55,553 nucleotides of DNA from positions 1 through 55,553 of the forward strand of contig JAFMDS010000008.1 of NCBI GenBank assembly GCA_017857175.1. Reading direction: 5' to 3'. Under the pieces are notes generated by a model. It ran no database searches, had not been told where the DNA came from, and worked only from the letters and a program-made list of their open reading frames with translations. The number at the start of each line of letters is the position of its first letter. Position 1 is the stretch's first letter. This document shows, one piece after another, positions 8,999-16,881 of this stretch. The translations under genes were made by a program, and so were the position numbers. The stretch comes from Candidatus Nanopelagicales bacterium. GTDB lineage: Bacteria; Actinomycetota; Actinomycetes; S36-B12.

Positions 8999-9028
8999 AA
9001 AAAAACCCTTGCCAAACAGCAGCAAGGG
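8999..9028 (-). terminator. Riboswitch-linked intrinsic terminator
   Basis: On the reverse strand a perfect 7-bp stem (CCCTTGC/GCAAGGG, 9-nt loop) is followed directly by seven U residues. It sits between the cobalamin aptamer and the first gene. That is the expected place for an expression platform that stops transcription when B12 is bound. Confidence 0.85.
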
Positions 9029-9047
9029 AGGGTCAAGCTTTCGCTTG

Positions 9048-9225
9048 AGCGCTCGTCCCGTTACCTCGACGGTGACCGCTCGTATGTGCTAGGTGCTCCG
9101 ACTCATCAGGTGAACAAGTACCTGACACACGGTTGCGGGACAGCGCCGGATTCTCACCGAACTTCCCCTAGATTCACACACGTCGATTCAGTTGTGGGAG
9201 TACCTCACCACGGACGGGGGCCGCG
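9048..9225 (-). ncRNA. Cobalamin (B12) riboswitch
   Basis: The reverse strand carries the B12-box core GGTGAGAATCCGGCGCTGTC at 9139-9158, followed by CCGCAACCGTG. It is preceded by the GGGGAA element, and about 35 nt later comes GAGTCGGAGCACCTAGC, matching the conserved AGTCaGGAgACCtGC segment. A 6-nt kissing interaction is visible between GTCCCG (9136-9141) and CGGGAC (9055-9060), as in L5-L13 of this class. It lies upstream of the prenyltransferase-like gene and controls the operon down to the CobT-like gene at 2808. A TTGACA at 9226-9231 could be a -35, but no good -10 was found. Outer boundaries are approximate. Confidence 0.9.
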
Positions 9226-9299
9226 TGTCAACGTGAACGCGCTAATTGGTTCCATTGTTGTAAGAGTTGCCTGTCACTACCGAGACTTTTATGCAGGCG

Positions 9300-9398
9300 G
9301 GTTTGTTACTCGGCCCGTAAATTCATCGGGCCGGTTTGTTACTCGGCCCGTAAATTCATCGGGCCGGTTTGTTACTCGGCCCGTAAATTCATCGGGCC
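9300..9398. repeat. 33-bp tandem repeat, three exact copies, covering a gene's stop codon
   Basis: Copies lie at 9300-9332, 9333-9365 and 9366-9398 and are identical. Each contains an inverted repeat CGGCCCG/CGGGCCG with a 9-nt loop (the outer C and G extend across copy junctions). Each also contains the last codons and the TAA stop of the small gene at 9372-9584. The gene-proximal copy is the functional 3' end; the other two repeat it downstream. There are no spacers, so it is not a CRISPR. Confidence 0.95.
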
Positions 9399-9584
9399 GT
9401 AAACCTCGCGGTCGCCATCGAGCAGGGTCACAAACCCCACTCCGGAGGCAAGGAGTTCGCGCCACGTGTCACTTACAAATGCTTCAGCATCTGCCTGCGA
9501 TGGAAACCCTGAAGTCACGCAGGGTTCTTGCGGCTCCATGATTGGTGCCCCATCAAGGTCGGAATAGCTCCATGTCCATGCCAT
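9372..9584 (-). CDS. Small conserved actinobacterial protein of unknown function
   Basis: A 70-residue soluble protein starting MAWTWSYSDLDGAPI and ending REVYGPMNLRAE. It resembles a family of short actinobacterial proteins with a W-x-W-x-Y opening, an FPSQADAEAFV...WREL middle and a VYGPM-L ending; no function is known to me. AGAAAGGA lies 7 nt before the ATG at 9582-9584. The last ten codons and the stop fall in the third copy of the 33-bp tandem repeat. It is downstream of the aldo/keto reductase by 29 nt and probably co-transcribed. Confidence 0.75.
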   Translation of the reverse strand: MAWTWSYSDLDGAPIMEPQEPCVTSGFPSQADAEAFVSDTWRELLASGVGFVTLLDGDREVYGPMNLRAE

Positions 9585-9613
9585 TGGAATTGTCCTTTCT
9601 CGGCCAGATTTTC

Positions 9614-10615
9614 TTATGCTCGGGGTTGTGGTGAAACTGTTAGAGCGGCGTCTGTCTGCACGAGGTCGCCAAGTGCATAGTCGATCGCGCTGAGTACGTC
9701 CTCGGGCAGCGTAATGCCCGCAGCCTGAGCATTCTCTGTGATCTGCTCTGGGCGAGAAGCTCCAACAATTGCCGATGCAACATTGGGATTGCTCAGTGTC
9801 CAGGCGATTGCCAGTTGAGACATGGTGAGTTTCATGTCAGCAGCGATGGGCTCCAATTTGGCTACTGCATTAAGAACGGCATCAGTGAGCCAACGTGAAA
9901 CCATGTCGGCGCCGCCATTTTTGTCGGTTGCACGGCTACCTTCAGGAACCGGCTCTCCAGCTTTGTATTTGCCGGTGAGGACTCCTTGCGCAATCGGAGA
10001 CCATACGATTTGACTCAGACCAAGTTCCTCGCTGGCCGGAATGACTTCAGATTCAATGACGCGCCACAACATGTTGTACTGGGGCTGATTGCTGATTATG
10101 CGATCAAACCCCATGTCGGCGGCGATGCGGACTGCATCTCGGATCTGCTGAGCATTCCATTCGCTCACTCCAACATAAAGAACTTTGCCCTGTCGAACCA
10201 GGTCATCGAAGGCACGGAGGGTTTCTTCGAGGGGTGTTTCATAATCAAACCGGTGTGCTTGGTAGAGATCGACGTAATCAGTTTGTAGGCGCTGGAGAGA
10301 AGCGTTGCAAGACTCCATAATGTGCTTTCGTGAGAGCCCGCGGTCATTGACTCCGTCGCCCGTGGGCCAATAAACCTTGGTAAAAATTTCAAGACTTTCT
10401 CGGCGTTGACCTTTGAGAGCCTTGCCCATGACAACTTCGGCTTTGGTCGCCGCGTATACGTCTGCTGTGTCAAAGGTGGTAATTCCTGCATCAAGGGCTG
10501 CATGCATGGTTTTTATAGCTAGATCATCTTGAACCTGTGAACCATGGGTAATCCAGTTGCCGTAGGTGATCTCACTGATTTTGAGGCCACTGCGCCCTAG
10601 GTGACGAAATTCCAT
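9614..10615 (-). CDS. Aldo/keto reductase (potassium-channel beta-subunit-like)
   Basis: A 333-residue NADPH-dependent (beta/alpha)8-barrel oxidoreductase. The family start MEFRHLGRSGLKISEITYGNW is present. The catalytic tetrad is visible as Asp and Tyr in FDTADVYAATKAE (about residues 50-60), Lys in EIFTKVYWP, and His in LYQAHRFD. The C-terminal cofactor region reads AIVGASRPEQITENAQA. The substrate cannot be told; close relatives act on aldehydes such as methylglyoxal. It starts 2 nt after the DUF3043 gene stop, so the two are co-transcribed. Confidence 0.92.
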   Translation of the reverse strand: MEFRHLGRSGLKISEITYGNWITHGSQVQDDLAIKTMHAALDAGITTFDTADVYAATKAEVVMGKALKGQRRESLEIFTKVYWPTGDGVNDRGLSRKHIMESCNASLQRLQTDYVDLYQAHRFDYETPLEETLRAFDDLVRQGKVLYVGVSEWNAQQIRDAVRIAADMGFDRIISNQPQYNMLWRVIESEVIPASEELGLSQIVWSPIAQGVLTGKYKAGEPVPEGSRATDKNGGADMVSRWLTDAVLNAVAKLEPIAADMKLTMSQLAIAWTLSNPNVASAIVGASRPEQITENAQAAGITLPEDVLSAIDYALGDLVQTDAALTVSPQPRA

Positions 10616-10617
10616 AA

Positions 10618-11202
10618 CTACTTCCCTTTCTTTCGTCCGCGCTGGACTCTAGGTTTTGGCATTCGGAGTCGGCGGTATTGCAGAGTCCTCATGAGTGCGT
10701 AGAGCGTGAGACCACGACGGTCTGCTTTATCTGGGAATTCTTTTTTGGCCCTGCTGTTGAGTTGAACAACAAGAATTGCGGTGTCCACGACGATCAGGAT
10801 TGCAACTCCAAAGAAAATGAGTGACACCAGTTGCTGCACTGCCACGTTCGGAATGAATCCGAGTGCGAGCACGATGACCGCCATGAATATGAAGTACTCG
10901 GCCACCGTGTAGCGACCATCAACAAAATCGCGAACAAAAGCTCGTGCTGGTCCCTGGTCCCTGGCTGGTAGGTACCGGGGGTCTCCAGCCAGCATTCCCT
11001 CACGTTGTCGGGCGCGCGCAGCACGATCCGCTTCTTTCGAAGCCTTCTTACCGTCCTTGGTTCCACGAGGAACTCGCACGGAAGCTTTGCGCGCTGCCTC
11101 TGCTTCCTTACGGGTGGGGGTGGGCCGACCTTTGCCTGCCGACTCGCTCGTGGACGCCGGAAGGGACTGATCTTCTGGGCTCGACTTCTTTAATCCAAAC
11201 AT
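10618..11202 (-). CDS. DUF3043 membrane protein
   Basis: A 194-residue protein. The first 80 residues are basic and rich in Lys/Arg (KGRPTPTRKEAEAARKASVR, then an R-A-A-R-A-R-Q-R tract). They are followed by the block AGDPRYLPARDQGPARAFVR, two membrane helices (residues about 105-150) and a basic tail. This is the DUF3043 family, widespread in Actinobacteria and of unknown function. The ATG at 11200-11202 is 9 nt from a TACGCT box, slightly longer than the leaderless spacing seen elsewhere in the window. It is divergent from pspA. Confidence 0.88.
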   Translation of the reverse strand: MFGLKKSSPEDQSLPASTSESAGKGRPTPTRKEAEAARKASVRVPRGTKDGKKASKEADRAARARQREGMLAGDPRYLPARDQGPARAFVRDFVDGRYTVAEYFIFMAVIVLALGFIPNVAVQQLVSLIFFGVAILIVVDTAILVVQLNSRAKKEFPDKADRRGLTLYALMRTLQYRRLRMPKPRVQRGRKKGK

Positions 11203-11308
11203 GATGGTCCCAGCGTAGCCCTAGTGCCATGGACGGCCGCGGGTTGCTCCAATTACCCTAGAGTCACATTCCGTCGAGGAATTGACCAGCAATTGAAGGG
11301 AAGAAACC

Positions 11309-12034
11309 ATGGGCTTATGGCAGAGATTCACCTTAATTTTCAAGTCAAAAGCGAATAAGGCTTTGAACAAGGCAGAAGATCCTAGGGAAATTCTGGATTA
11401 CTCCTATGAAAAGCAACTGGAACTTCTTCAAAAGGTTCGACGGGGCGTGGCTGATGTCGCCACAAGTCGCAAACGAATTGAATTGCAGGTTCAAGGCCTG
11501 GAAAAACAGGAGGTCAAGCTCGAGGAGCAAGCCCGCGCGGCTTTGGCAGGAAACCGGGAGGACCTTGCACGTGAGGCATTAGTGCGACGCAGTGGACTGC
11601 ATCAGCAAATCGCTGATCTCAACGTCCAACTCGCCCAGTTGCAGGAGCAAGAAGAAAAACTCGTTGTTGCGTCTCAGCAATTACAAAGCAAAGTGGAAGC
11701 TTTTCGCAGTCGTAAAGAAACCATCAAGGCAACTTATTCGGCGGCTGAAGCTCAGACCAAAATCAACGAGGCATTTACGGGAATTTCTTCGGAACTCGGT
11801 GATGTTGGTTTGGCAGTGCAGAGAGCTGAAGACAAGACAGCTGAAATGCAGGCGCGGGCCGGAGCCATTGATGAACTCATGGCATCGGGCGCACTTGAAG
11901 ATCCATCCGGGATGAGTAAGGACAGCATCACGGTCGAACTTGAGCGCATGGCGAGCGAGTCAGAGGTTGAAGCCCAACTTGCCGCAATGAAAAATCAACT
12001 GGGATCTGCCGAGAAAAGAGCCATCGAGGAATAA
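11309..12034 (+). CDS. pspA: PspA/IM30 family envelope-stress protein
   Basis: A 241-residue PspA/IM30 (ESCRT-III-like) protein of almost continuous coiled coil. It starts MGLWQRFTLIFKSKANKALN with the family's DPREILDYSYEKQLELLQKV block. Such proteins bind the inner face of the membrane and protect it during stress. The GAAGGGAAG ribosome site is well placed for the ATG at 11309. It heads a rightward cluster with htpX and pspAB; in other Actinobacteria these same genes flank pspA. An alpha/beta hydrolase gene is inserted between pspA and htpX, and no pspAA-type gene is seen. Confidence 0.93.
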   Translation: MGLWQRFTLIFKSKANKALNKAEDPREILDYSYEKQLELLQKVRRGVADVATSRKRIELQVQGLEKQEVKLEEQARAALAGNREDLAREALVRRSGLHQQIADLNVQLAQLQEQEEKLVVASQQLQSKVEAFRSRKETIKATYSAAEAQTKINEAFTGISSELGDVGLAVQRAEDKTAEMQARAGAIDELMASGALEDPSGMSKDSITVELERMASESEVEAQLAAMKNQLGSAEKRAIEE

Positions 12035-12060
12035 GTTCCAGGAGTGAGGTTGGGTGCGCT

Positions 12061-12855
12061 ATGGGGATAAACTCTCCGGCCCATCTTCTTTTGGTGCACG
12101 GGGCCTCGCATGGCGCGTGGTGTTGGACCAATGTGATCAGTGAATTGGGCATGCTCGGAGTTGAGTCCACGGCCTTCGATCTCCCTGGCTCAGGAATGGA
12201 TCAAAGCCCCCGGCGTGACATCACTCTGAACGACTACATAGCGGCGACCATCGCGATGGTTGACGCAATTGAGTCCGATCGTGTGGTGGTGGTTGGGCAT
12301 TCACTGGCAGGCATAACTATCCCGGGGGTGGCAACTGCCAGGCCTGGAAAGGTGATGGGCCTGGTGTTTTTGGCAAGCGTTGTGCTCAATTCGGGGGAGC
12401 GGGGTATCGACTCCATCCCTGAAGATCGACGCGGCACCTACTTCGACATGGCCCAAGACTCAGGGGACTACACAATTCTTCCCGCGTTCGACAACGCACG
12501 CCGCAGATTCTTTTCACATCTAGATTCTGCCCAAGCTCAGAGCGCCTATATGCAGTTAACGCCCCAGCCATTTGAGCCCTACCTGACTGAAATCGTTCAT
12601 GGCGTTGATTCCCGAGCCGTACCGGCCGTGTATCTACTACTTGAACAGGATGTGACCTTTAAACCACCATTGGCGGAGAGTTTTGCGCGCAAAGCTGGAC
12701 TTGTCCCAGACCGGATGCAAGGGGATCACTGCGTCATGCTTTCAAACCCATTTGCGTTGGCGGAAAAATTAGCGCACTATGCATATACGGACTGGAGCAT
12801 TGAGAATTTGACCACTGCAAACGTGGTCAATGTGCCCCACGCGACAAAGGAATGA
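12061..12855 (+). CDS. Alpha/beta hydrolase, HNL/methylesterase-like
   Basis: A 264-residue serine hydrolase. The oxyanion region HGASHGAWCW is at about residues 14-23, the nucleophile elbow is GHSLAG near residue 79, and the catalytic His is in GDHCVMLSNP near residue 221. The HGA.HGAWCW form and short cap are typical of the hydroxynitrile lyase/plant methylesterase-like branch (EstC-type in bacteria). Substrate unknown. It begins 26 nt after pspA and is followed closely by htpX, so it is probably part of the pspA transcript. Its presence inside an otherwise conserved Psp cluster is unusual. Confidence 0.85.
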   Translation: MGINSPAHLLLVHGASHGAWCWTNVISELGMLGVESTAFDLPGSGMDQSPRRDITLNDYIAATIAMVDAIESDRVVVVGHSLAGITIPGVATARPGKVMGLVFLASVVLNSGERGIDSIPEDRRGTYFDMAQDSGDYTILPAFDNARRRFFSHLDSAQAQSAYMQLTPQPFEPYLTEIVHGVDSRAVPAVYLLLEQDVTFKPPLAESFARKAGLVPDRMQGDHCVMLSNPFALAEKLAHYAYTDWSIENLTTANVVNVPHATKE

Positions 12856-12863
12856 TCAAGACC

Positions 12864-13769
12864 ATGGCAACAACTCGATACGGCAAAGATTCGGGCTTAA
12901 CGGCCCGGATGTTCGGCACGCTTTTTGGTTTGGGTTTGCTCTATGTCGTGCTTGCTGGGGTACTGATTGCAGTTGGTGTTAATGCCGTCTTTGTTCTTGT
13001 CCTGTCCGGCGGATTCCTTTTCGCCCAATGGTGGTTTTCAGACACCTTGTCTATGAAAGCCATGCGGGCGGTCGAAGTGAGCCCCGAGCAGGCACCACAA
13101 CTGCATGCACTTGTCGATCGCATTTGTGCGATGGCCGACATGGAAAAGCCTCGCGTCGGAATTTCAGATTCACCTGTGCCCAATGCTTTTGCTACGGGCC
13201 GCAGTCCGAATCGGTCAGTCATCGTGGTAACAACAGGAATATTGAAAAAATTGGACGAAGCCGAGCTTGAGGGCGTTCTGGCTCACGAGCTCTCACATGT
13301 TGCACACCGTGATGTGACGGTGATGACAATTGCCTCATTCACATCCATACTTGCGGGTTTTCTCACGAGGAGTGCAATGTGGGGATCCATGATGCGCGAC
13401 CGTCGAGATCAGAACACGGCTGTCGTATTCATGGCAGTTATGGCTGTCAGCATCATCGTTTATTTCATCTCATTTCTCTTAATACGAGCGCTATCGCGTT
13501 ACAGGGAACTTGGTGCGGATCGCGGTGCAGCCATGCTCACGGGCAAGCCAAGCGCACTAGCTAGCGCATTGGTCAAAATCAGCGGTGAAATGAGTGTTAT
13601 CCCAGACAAAGACTTGCGTGCAATGGAACCGGTTAGTGCTTTTGCATTCGCTCCTGCTTTCAAGGGTGGCAAAGGGCTCGGAATGGAAGCCATATTTGCA
13701 ACTCACCCGCCGCTAGAAAAGCGCCTTGAGCAACTGGCCAAGATCTCGGCGCAATTGGGTGATCGCTGA
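12864..13769 (+). CDS. htpX: HtpX-like zinc metalloprotease (M48)
   Basis: A 301-residue membrane protease for quality control of membrane proteins. It has two N-terminal membrane helices. The catalytic zinc motif is HELSHVAHRD near residue 140, the third zinc ligand Glu is in YRELGADRGAAML, and another hydrophobic hairpin lies between them. The ATG at 12864 (MATTRYGKDSGLTARM) is preferred because the family starts this way. An ATG at 12852 overlaps the previous stop (ATGA), but its AAAGGA directly abuts the start. Followed by pspAB with a 2-nt gap. Confidence 0.92.
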   Translation: MATTRYGKDSGLTARMFGTLFGLGLLYVVLAGVLIAVGVNAVFVLVLSGGFLFAQWWFSDTLSMKAMRAVEVSPEQAPQLHALVDRICAMADMEKPRVGISDSPVPNAFATGRSPNRSVIVVTTGILKKLDEAELEGVLAHELSHVAHRDVTVMTIASFTSILAGFLTRSAMWGSMMRDRRDQNTAVVFMAVMAVSIIVYFISFLLIRALSRYRELGADRGAAMLTGKPSALASALVKISGEMSVIPDKDLRAMEPVSAFAFAPAFKGGKGLGMEAIFATHPPLEKRLEQLAKISAQLGDR

Positions 13770-13771
13770 CC

Positions 13772-14353
13772 GTGGGATTCCTCGACGCTATTCGCGGGCG
13801 AAAGGATCCGGTTCGCCCGAATCTCGATGCATTATTTGCCCTGCCTTCTGCTGCGATCACCATGCAGGTAGACCTTGGCCTAACGTCGACGGGGATTGGT
13901 GGAGTGTGTTTTCGTGCGCCTGAGGGCAAAGCCTTCAGCGACCTTGAGGCAGAGATCCGTGAGTTACTGGATGCCGATGGTGGGCCTCAAGTGGTGGCGA
14001 GTGCAGATGAATACGGATTTGATTGGTTAACGGTGAAGTCAGACCCCCCGGATTTGTCGGCGGTTGTCACCGATGCACATGCGGTAAATAGCTCGCTTGT
14101 ACAAGCTGGATTTGGACCACAATTGTTGTGCTCACTTTTTCCATTCGCTGACCAAGATGGCCGTGTTTCAGGTCTTGTTTATCTATACAAGCGAGGCACT
14201 TTCTACCCATTTGTTCCTGCGCAGGGAGACAAGGTGCGCGATAACGTGGCTGAACTGAAGCTGCGAGACAAACTGACCGGTGAACTTCCACTCGAGACAG
14301 ATGTGTCGCGATGGTTTGCCTTATGGGATGCACCCGGAATGGTCACGTTATGA
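13772..14353 (+). CDS. pspAB: PspA-associated protein PspAB
   Basis: A 193-residue soluble protein of the actinobacterial PspAB family. The opening GFLDAIRGRKDPVRPNLDAL, then FALPSAAITMQ, is the family hallmark. It continues GIGGVCFRAPEG and ends with RWFALWDAPGM. It normally follows htpX, as it does here; its biochemical role is not established. The start is a GTG 2 nt after the htpX stop. The SOUL gene start overlaps its stop (ATGA at 14350-14353). Confidence 0.85.
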   Translation: MGFLDAIRGRKDPVRPNLDALFALPSAAITMQVDLGLTSTGIGGVCFRAPEGKAFSDLEAEIRELLDADGGPQVVASADEYGFDWLTVKSDPPDLSAVVTDAHAVNSSLVQAGFGPQLLCSLFPFADQDGRVSGLVYLYKRGTFYPFVPAQGDKVRDNVAELKLRDKLTGELPLETDVSRWFALWDAPGMVTL

Positions 14354-14850
14354 CCGAACAACAAAAGTATCGAGTAGTGGACTACCACGATGACTTTGAA
14401 ATTCGAGAGTATGCCCCGTGCGTCATCGCTGAGGTAACCATGGCGGGGGAGGCAAGCAAGGTTGGCAACAAAGCCTTTGGGCCTCTCGTTGGGTACATCA
14501 GCCAAAATAAAATTGCAATGACATCACCTGTAATCCAGGAAAAAGGTGATGCGAGCGGCGAATGGAATGTTGCCTTCGTGCTCCCAGAGGGGCAAGAACT
14601 CAAGCAATTGCCTACCCCCCGAGATTCCCGAGTGAGTCTGCGTCACGTTCCTGAGCAACTATGCATTGCCGCAACATGGTCGGGTTCCTGGAAATACTCG
14701 GAAGTTGAAAAGCGGATTGAGGTGCTAAGCAGAAAGCTGGTGGAATTGGGTTTTCACTCGGCGGGTGAACCCCGCTGGGCTCGATATGACCCTCCCTGGA
14801 AACCATGGTTCGCGCGGCGCAATGAGGTCATCATTCCTATTGCCACGTGA
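14350..14850 (+). CDS. SOUL heme-binding family protein
   Basis: A 166-residue protein starting MTEQQKYRVVDYHDDFEIRE. It shows the SOUL/HEBP fold pattern: YEI-RxY beta strand, KIAMTSPVIQ near residue 60, then the WNVAFVLP strand and a C-terminal RYDPPWKPWFARRNEVIIPI. Family members bind tetrapyrroles or act in stress responses; the heme site is variable and cannot be judged here. The ATG at 14350 overlaps the pspAB TGA by 4 nt, so the gene is translationally coupled to the Psp cluster. An in-frame upstream ATG inside pspAB is unlikely to be used. Confidence 0.85.
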   Translation: MTEQQKYRVVDYHDDFEIREYAPCVIAEVTMAGEASKVGNKAFGPLVGYISQNKIAMTSPVIQEKGDASGEWNVAFVLPEGQELKQLPTPRDSRVSLRHVPEQLCIAATWSGSWKYSEVEKRIEVLSRKLVELGFHSAGEPRWARYDPPWKPWFARRNEVIIPIAT

Positions 14851-14887
14851 ATCCTGGATTTTCTTGCTGGTCATGTAAAGATTCGTC

Positions 14888-15406
14888 ATGAAAAAAATTA
14901 CAATGATTCTGGCTTCCGCGACAATGGTCGCAGCCACTTCGCCATTTGTGACAGCCTCGAGTGCCAGTGCTGCAGACCTACCCACTCCCGCCTCATCCGT
15001 GTGCTCTGTAGACACTGGCGATAGAACGTATGCGTGTATGCAAGTGCAGGACCAGAGAGTTCCATCGGGTGACACGGTTACTTTCACTGGCAGTCTTTCC
15101 GTGACGGCTCAAAAAAATCTCAAGAAGTGGACAAAGGGCGACAACATTGTCTGTCTGACGCGCTACAAGACCAAGCCAGAAGCCGATGGTTCTTGGCCAT
15201 GGCAAACCCTCGAAGGTGCCTGCACCACGATGCGAAAGAACGGTCAGTTCACCATCAACGCGGAGTTTGGCCGCAAAGGTTCTTTTTACTATGGACTTGA
15301 AATGGGACCCTGCCGTGGCAGTAAGGGACTTTGTGGCAATGGGGACCAAGGCCTGATCGGCCTCTACGACGAAAACGACAAGGCACTTCTTGTCAAGACA
15401 ACCTGA
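14888..15406 (+). CDS. Secreted protein of unknown function
   Basis: A 172-residue exported protein with a clear signal peptide (MKKITMILASATMVAATSPF, cleavage near SASA-AD). The mature part has six cysteines (CSVD, YACM, IVCL, GACT, GPCRG, GLCGNG) that could form disulfides and is predicted to be mostly beta. I do not recognise a family. A YGLEMGPC-type segment precedes the tail. It stands alone 37 nt after the SOUL gene and is followed by a strong terminator. Confidence 0.7.
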   Translation: MKKITMILASATMVAATSPFVTASSASAADLPTPASSVCSVDTGDRTYACMQVQDQRVPSGDTVTFTGSLSVTAQKNLKKWTKGDNIVCLTRYKTKPEADGSWPWQTLEGACTTMRKNGQFTINAEFGRKGSFYYGLEMGPCRGSKGLCGNGDQGLIGLYDENDKALLVKTT

Positions 15407-15424
15407 TTGACCCAAATTTCTCAG

Positions 15425-15455
15425 GCGCCCAAGAACTTTTTACTTGGGCGCTTTC
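15425..15455 (+). terminator. Intrinsic terminator after the secreted-protein gene
   Basis: A 9-bp perfect stem GCGCCCAAG/CTTGGGCGC (9-nt loop) is followed by TTTCT. It ends the rightward pspA-side transcription and lies just past the nadA stop codon on the other strand. Confidence 0.8.
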
Positions 15456-16645
15456 TAATCAGCTGCAGGTGATACACCAGGCAAGGCAAGCATCCGATCC
15501 AAAGCAACTCGAGCCCATTCGCTGGTATCGGTATCAACGGTGATCTGATTGACGGAGTTGCCCTCAACGAGCTGCTCCAACGACCACACCAGGTGGGGTA
15601 GATCAATGCGGTTCATGGTTGAACAGAAGCACACCGTTTTGTCGAGATAAACAATTTCCTTATCTGGGTGCGCGAGTGCCAGTCGCTTAACAAGGTTCAG
15701 TTCAGTCCCGATTGCCCACGCGGAGCCTGCAGGGGCCGCTTCGATTGCAGCAATAATCTTTTCAGTTGATCCAACTTGATCTGCTTTTTCAACGACATCA
15801 TAGGTACATTCTGGGTGCACGATTACCGTGATTCCAGGGACTTTTGCGCGTACTTCGTCAACGCATTCGGGTGTGAATCGACCGTGTACGCTGCAGTGCC
15901 CTTTCCACAAAATGACCTTTGCTTGTTGAATCTGCTCTACCGTGAGTCCGCCGTTGGGTCGATTTGGGTTGTACACAACGCAGTCATCCAAACTCAGCCC
16001 AAGGTCCCTGACCGCGGTATTGCGCCCGAGGTGCTGGTCAGGGAGGAAGAGAACCTTCTCACCCTGCGCGAATGCCCACTCGAGGCTGACCTTCGCATTG
16101 CTCGACGTGCACACGGAACCACCGTGGCGGCCGGTGAAGGCCTTGATCGCGGCTGTGGAGTTCATGTACGTAATGGGAATTGTCGTGGCTGCAACTCCTG
16201 CGGCGGTGAGGTCAGCCCAGCATTGCTCAACTTGAGTAATCTCGGCCATGTCTGCCATGGAGCAACCTGCAGCGAGATCAGGAAGTATGACTTTCTGTGA
16301 ATCAGCGGTCAAAATATCGGCGCTCTCCGCCATGAAGTGCACGCCGCAAAAAACAATAAATTCGGCTTGTGGCTGCGCTGCAGCCTTCTGCGCCAGTTTG
16401 AATGAATCGCCTGTGACATCGGCGAATTGGATTACTTCATCGCGTTGATAGTGGTGGCCCAGAATGAAAACACGATCGCCCAGTTGCGATTTTGCTTTTT
16501 GAGCGCGAGCCACCAGATCAGGATCAGAAGCTGGAGGCAGATCGCCGGGGCATTCCACTCCACGTTCACTTTTCGAATCAGCCTGATGGCCGAGTAAGAG
16601 CAATGCGAGGGGAGAAGGTGTCGGATCCGTGAATGTTCCCGTCAT
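15455..16645 (-). CDS. nadA: Quinolinate synthase A
   Basis: A 396-residue [4Fe-4S] enzyme that condenses iminoaspartate with dihydroxyacetone phosphate to quinolinate for de novo NAD synthesis. Visible landmarks are ILGHHYQRDEVIQFADVTGD, FCGVHFMAESADILT (first cluster Cys), HPECTYDVV (second), and CFCSTMNRI near the C-terminus (third). The ATG at 16643-16645 (MTGTFTDPTPSPLALLLLG) is chosen. An upstream in-frame ATG at 16816 would add 57 residues of low-quality sequence. GACAAT lies 6 nt before the start, so transcription may be leaderless. nadB and nadC are not in the window. It is divergent from erpA, a carrier of such clusters. Confidence 0.95.
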   Translation of the reverse strand: MTGTFTDPTPSPLALLLLGHQADSKSERGVECPGDLPPASDPDLVARAQKAKSQLGDRVFILGHHYQRDEVIQFADVTGDSFKLAQKAAAQPQAEFIVFCGVHFMAESADILTADSQKVILPDLAAGCSMADMAEITQVEQCWADLTAAGVAATTIPITYMNSTAAIKAFTGRHGGSVCTSSNAKVSLEWAFAQGEKVLFLPDQHLGRNTAVRDLGLSLDDCVVYNPNRPNGGLTVEQIQQAKVILWKGHCSVHGRFTPECVDEVRAKVPGITVIVHPECTYDVVEKADQVGSTEKIIAAIEAAPAGSAWAIGTELNLVKRLALAHPDKEIVYLDKTVCFCSTMNRIDLPHLVWSLEQLVEGNSVNQITVDTDTSEWARVALDRMLALPGVSPAAD

Positions 16646-16881
16646 CTGCTTATTGTCTCGTTTCGGGTTGCGTCCAGGGATTTTGGGGTTGAGCAATGCA
16701 CACTCTGCGGACCGGTCAAAGCGCGGTAGAAGATCAATGTGCGTGCAAAATGGGGGTGCAACGAGCGTAATAGGCACAACGGGCTTACCCTTGACTGCAA
16801 ACGTGAATATGAGCAAGGCTTGGCAGATTCACAGGTTCGGTACGAATGCCGATGAAGAACACGAAGAAAGTAGGCACACAG

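Noticed and set aside
9300-9398. CRISPR array
   Set aside because: The 33-bp units are directly adjacent with no spacers, and there are no cas genes.
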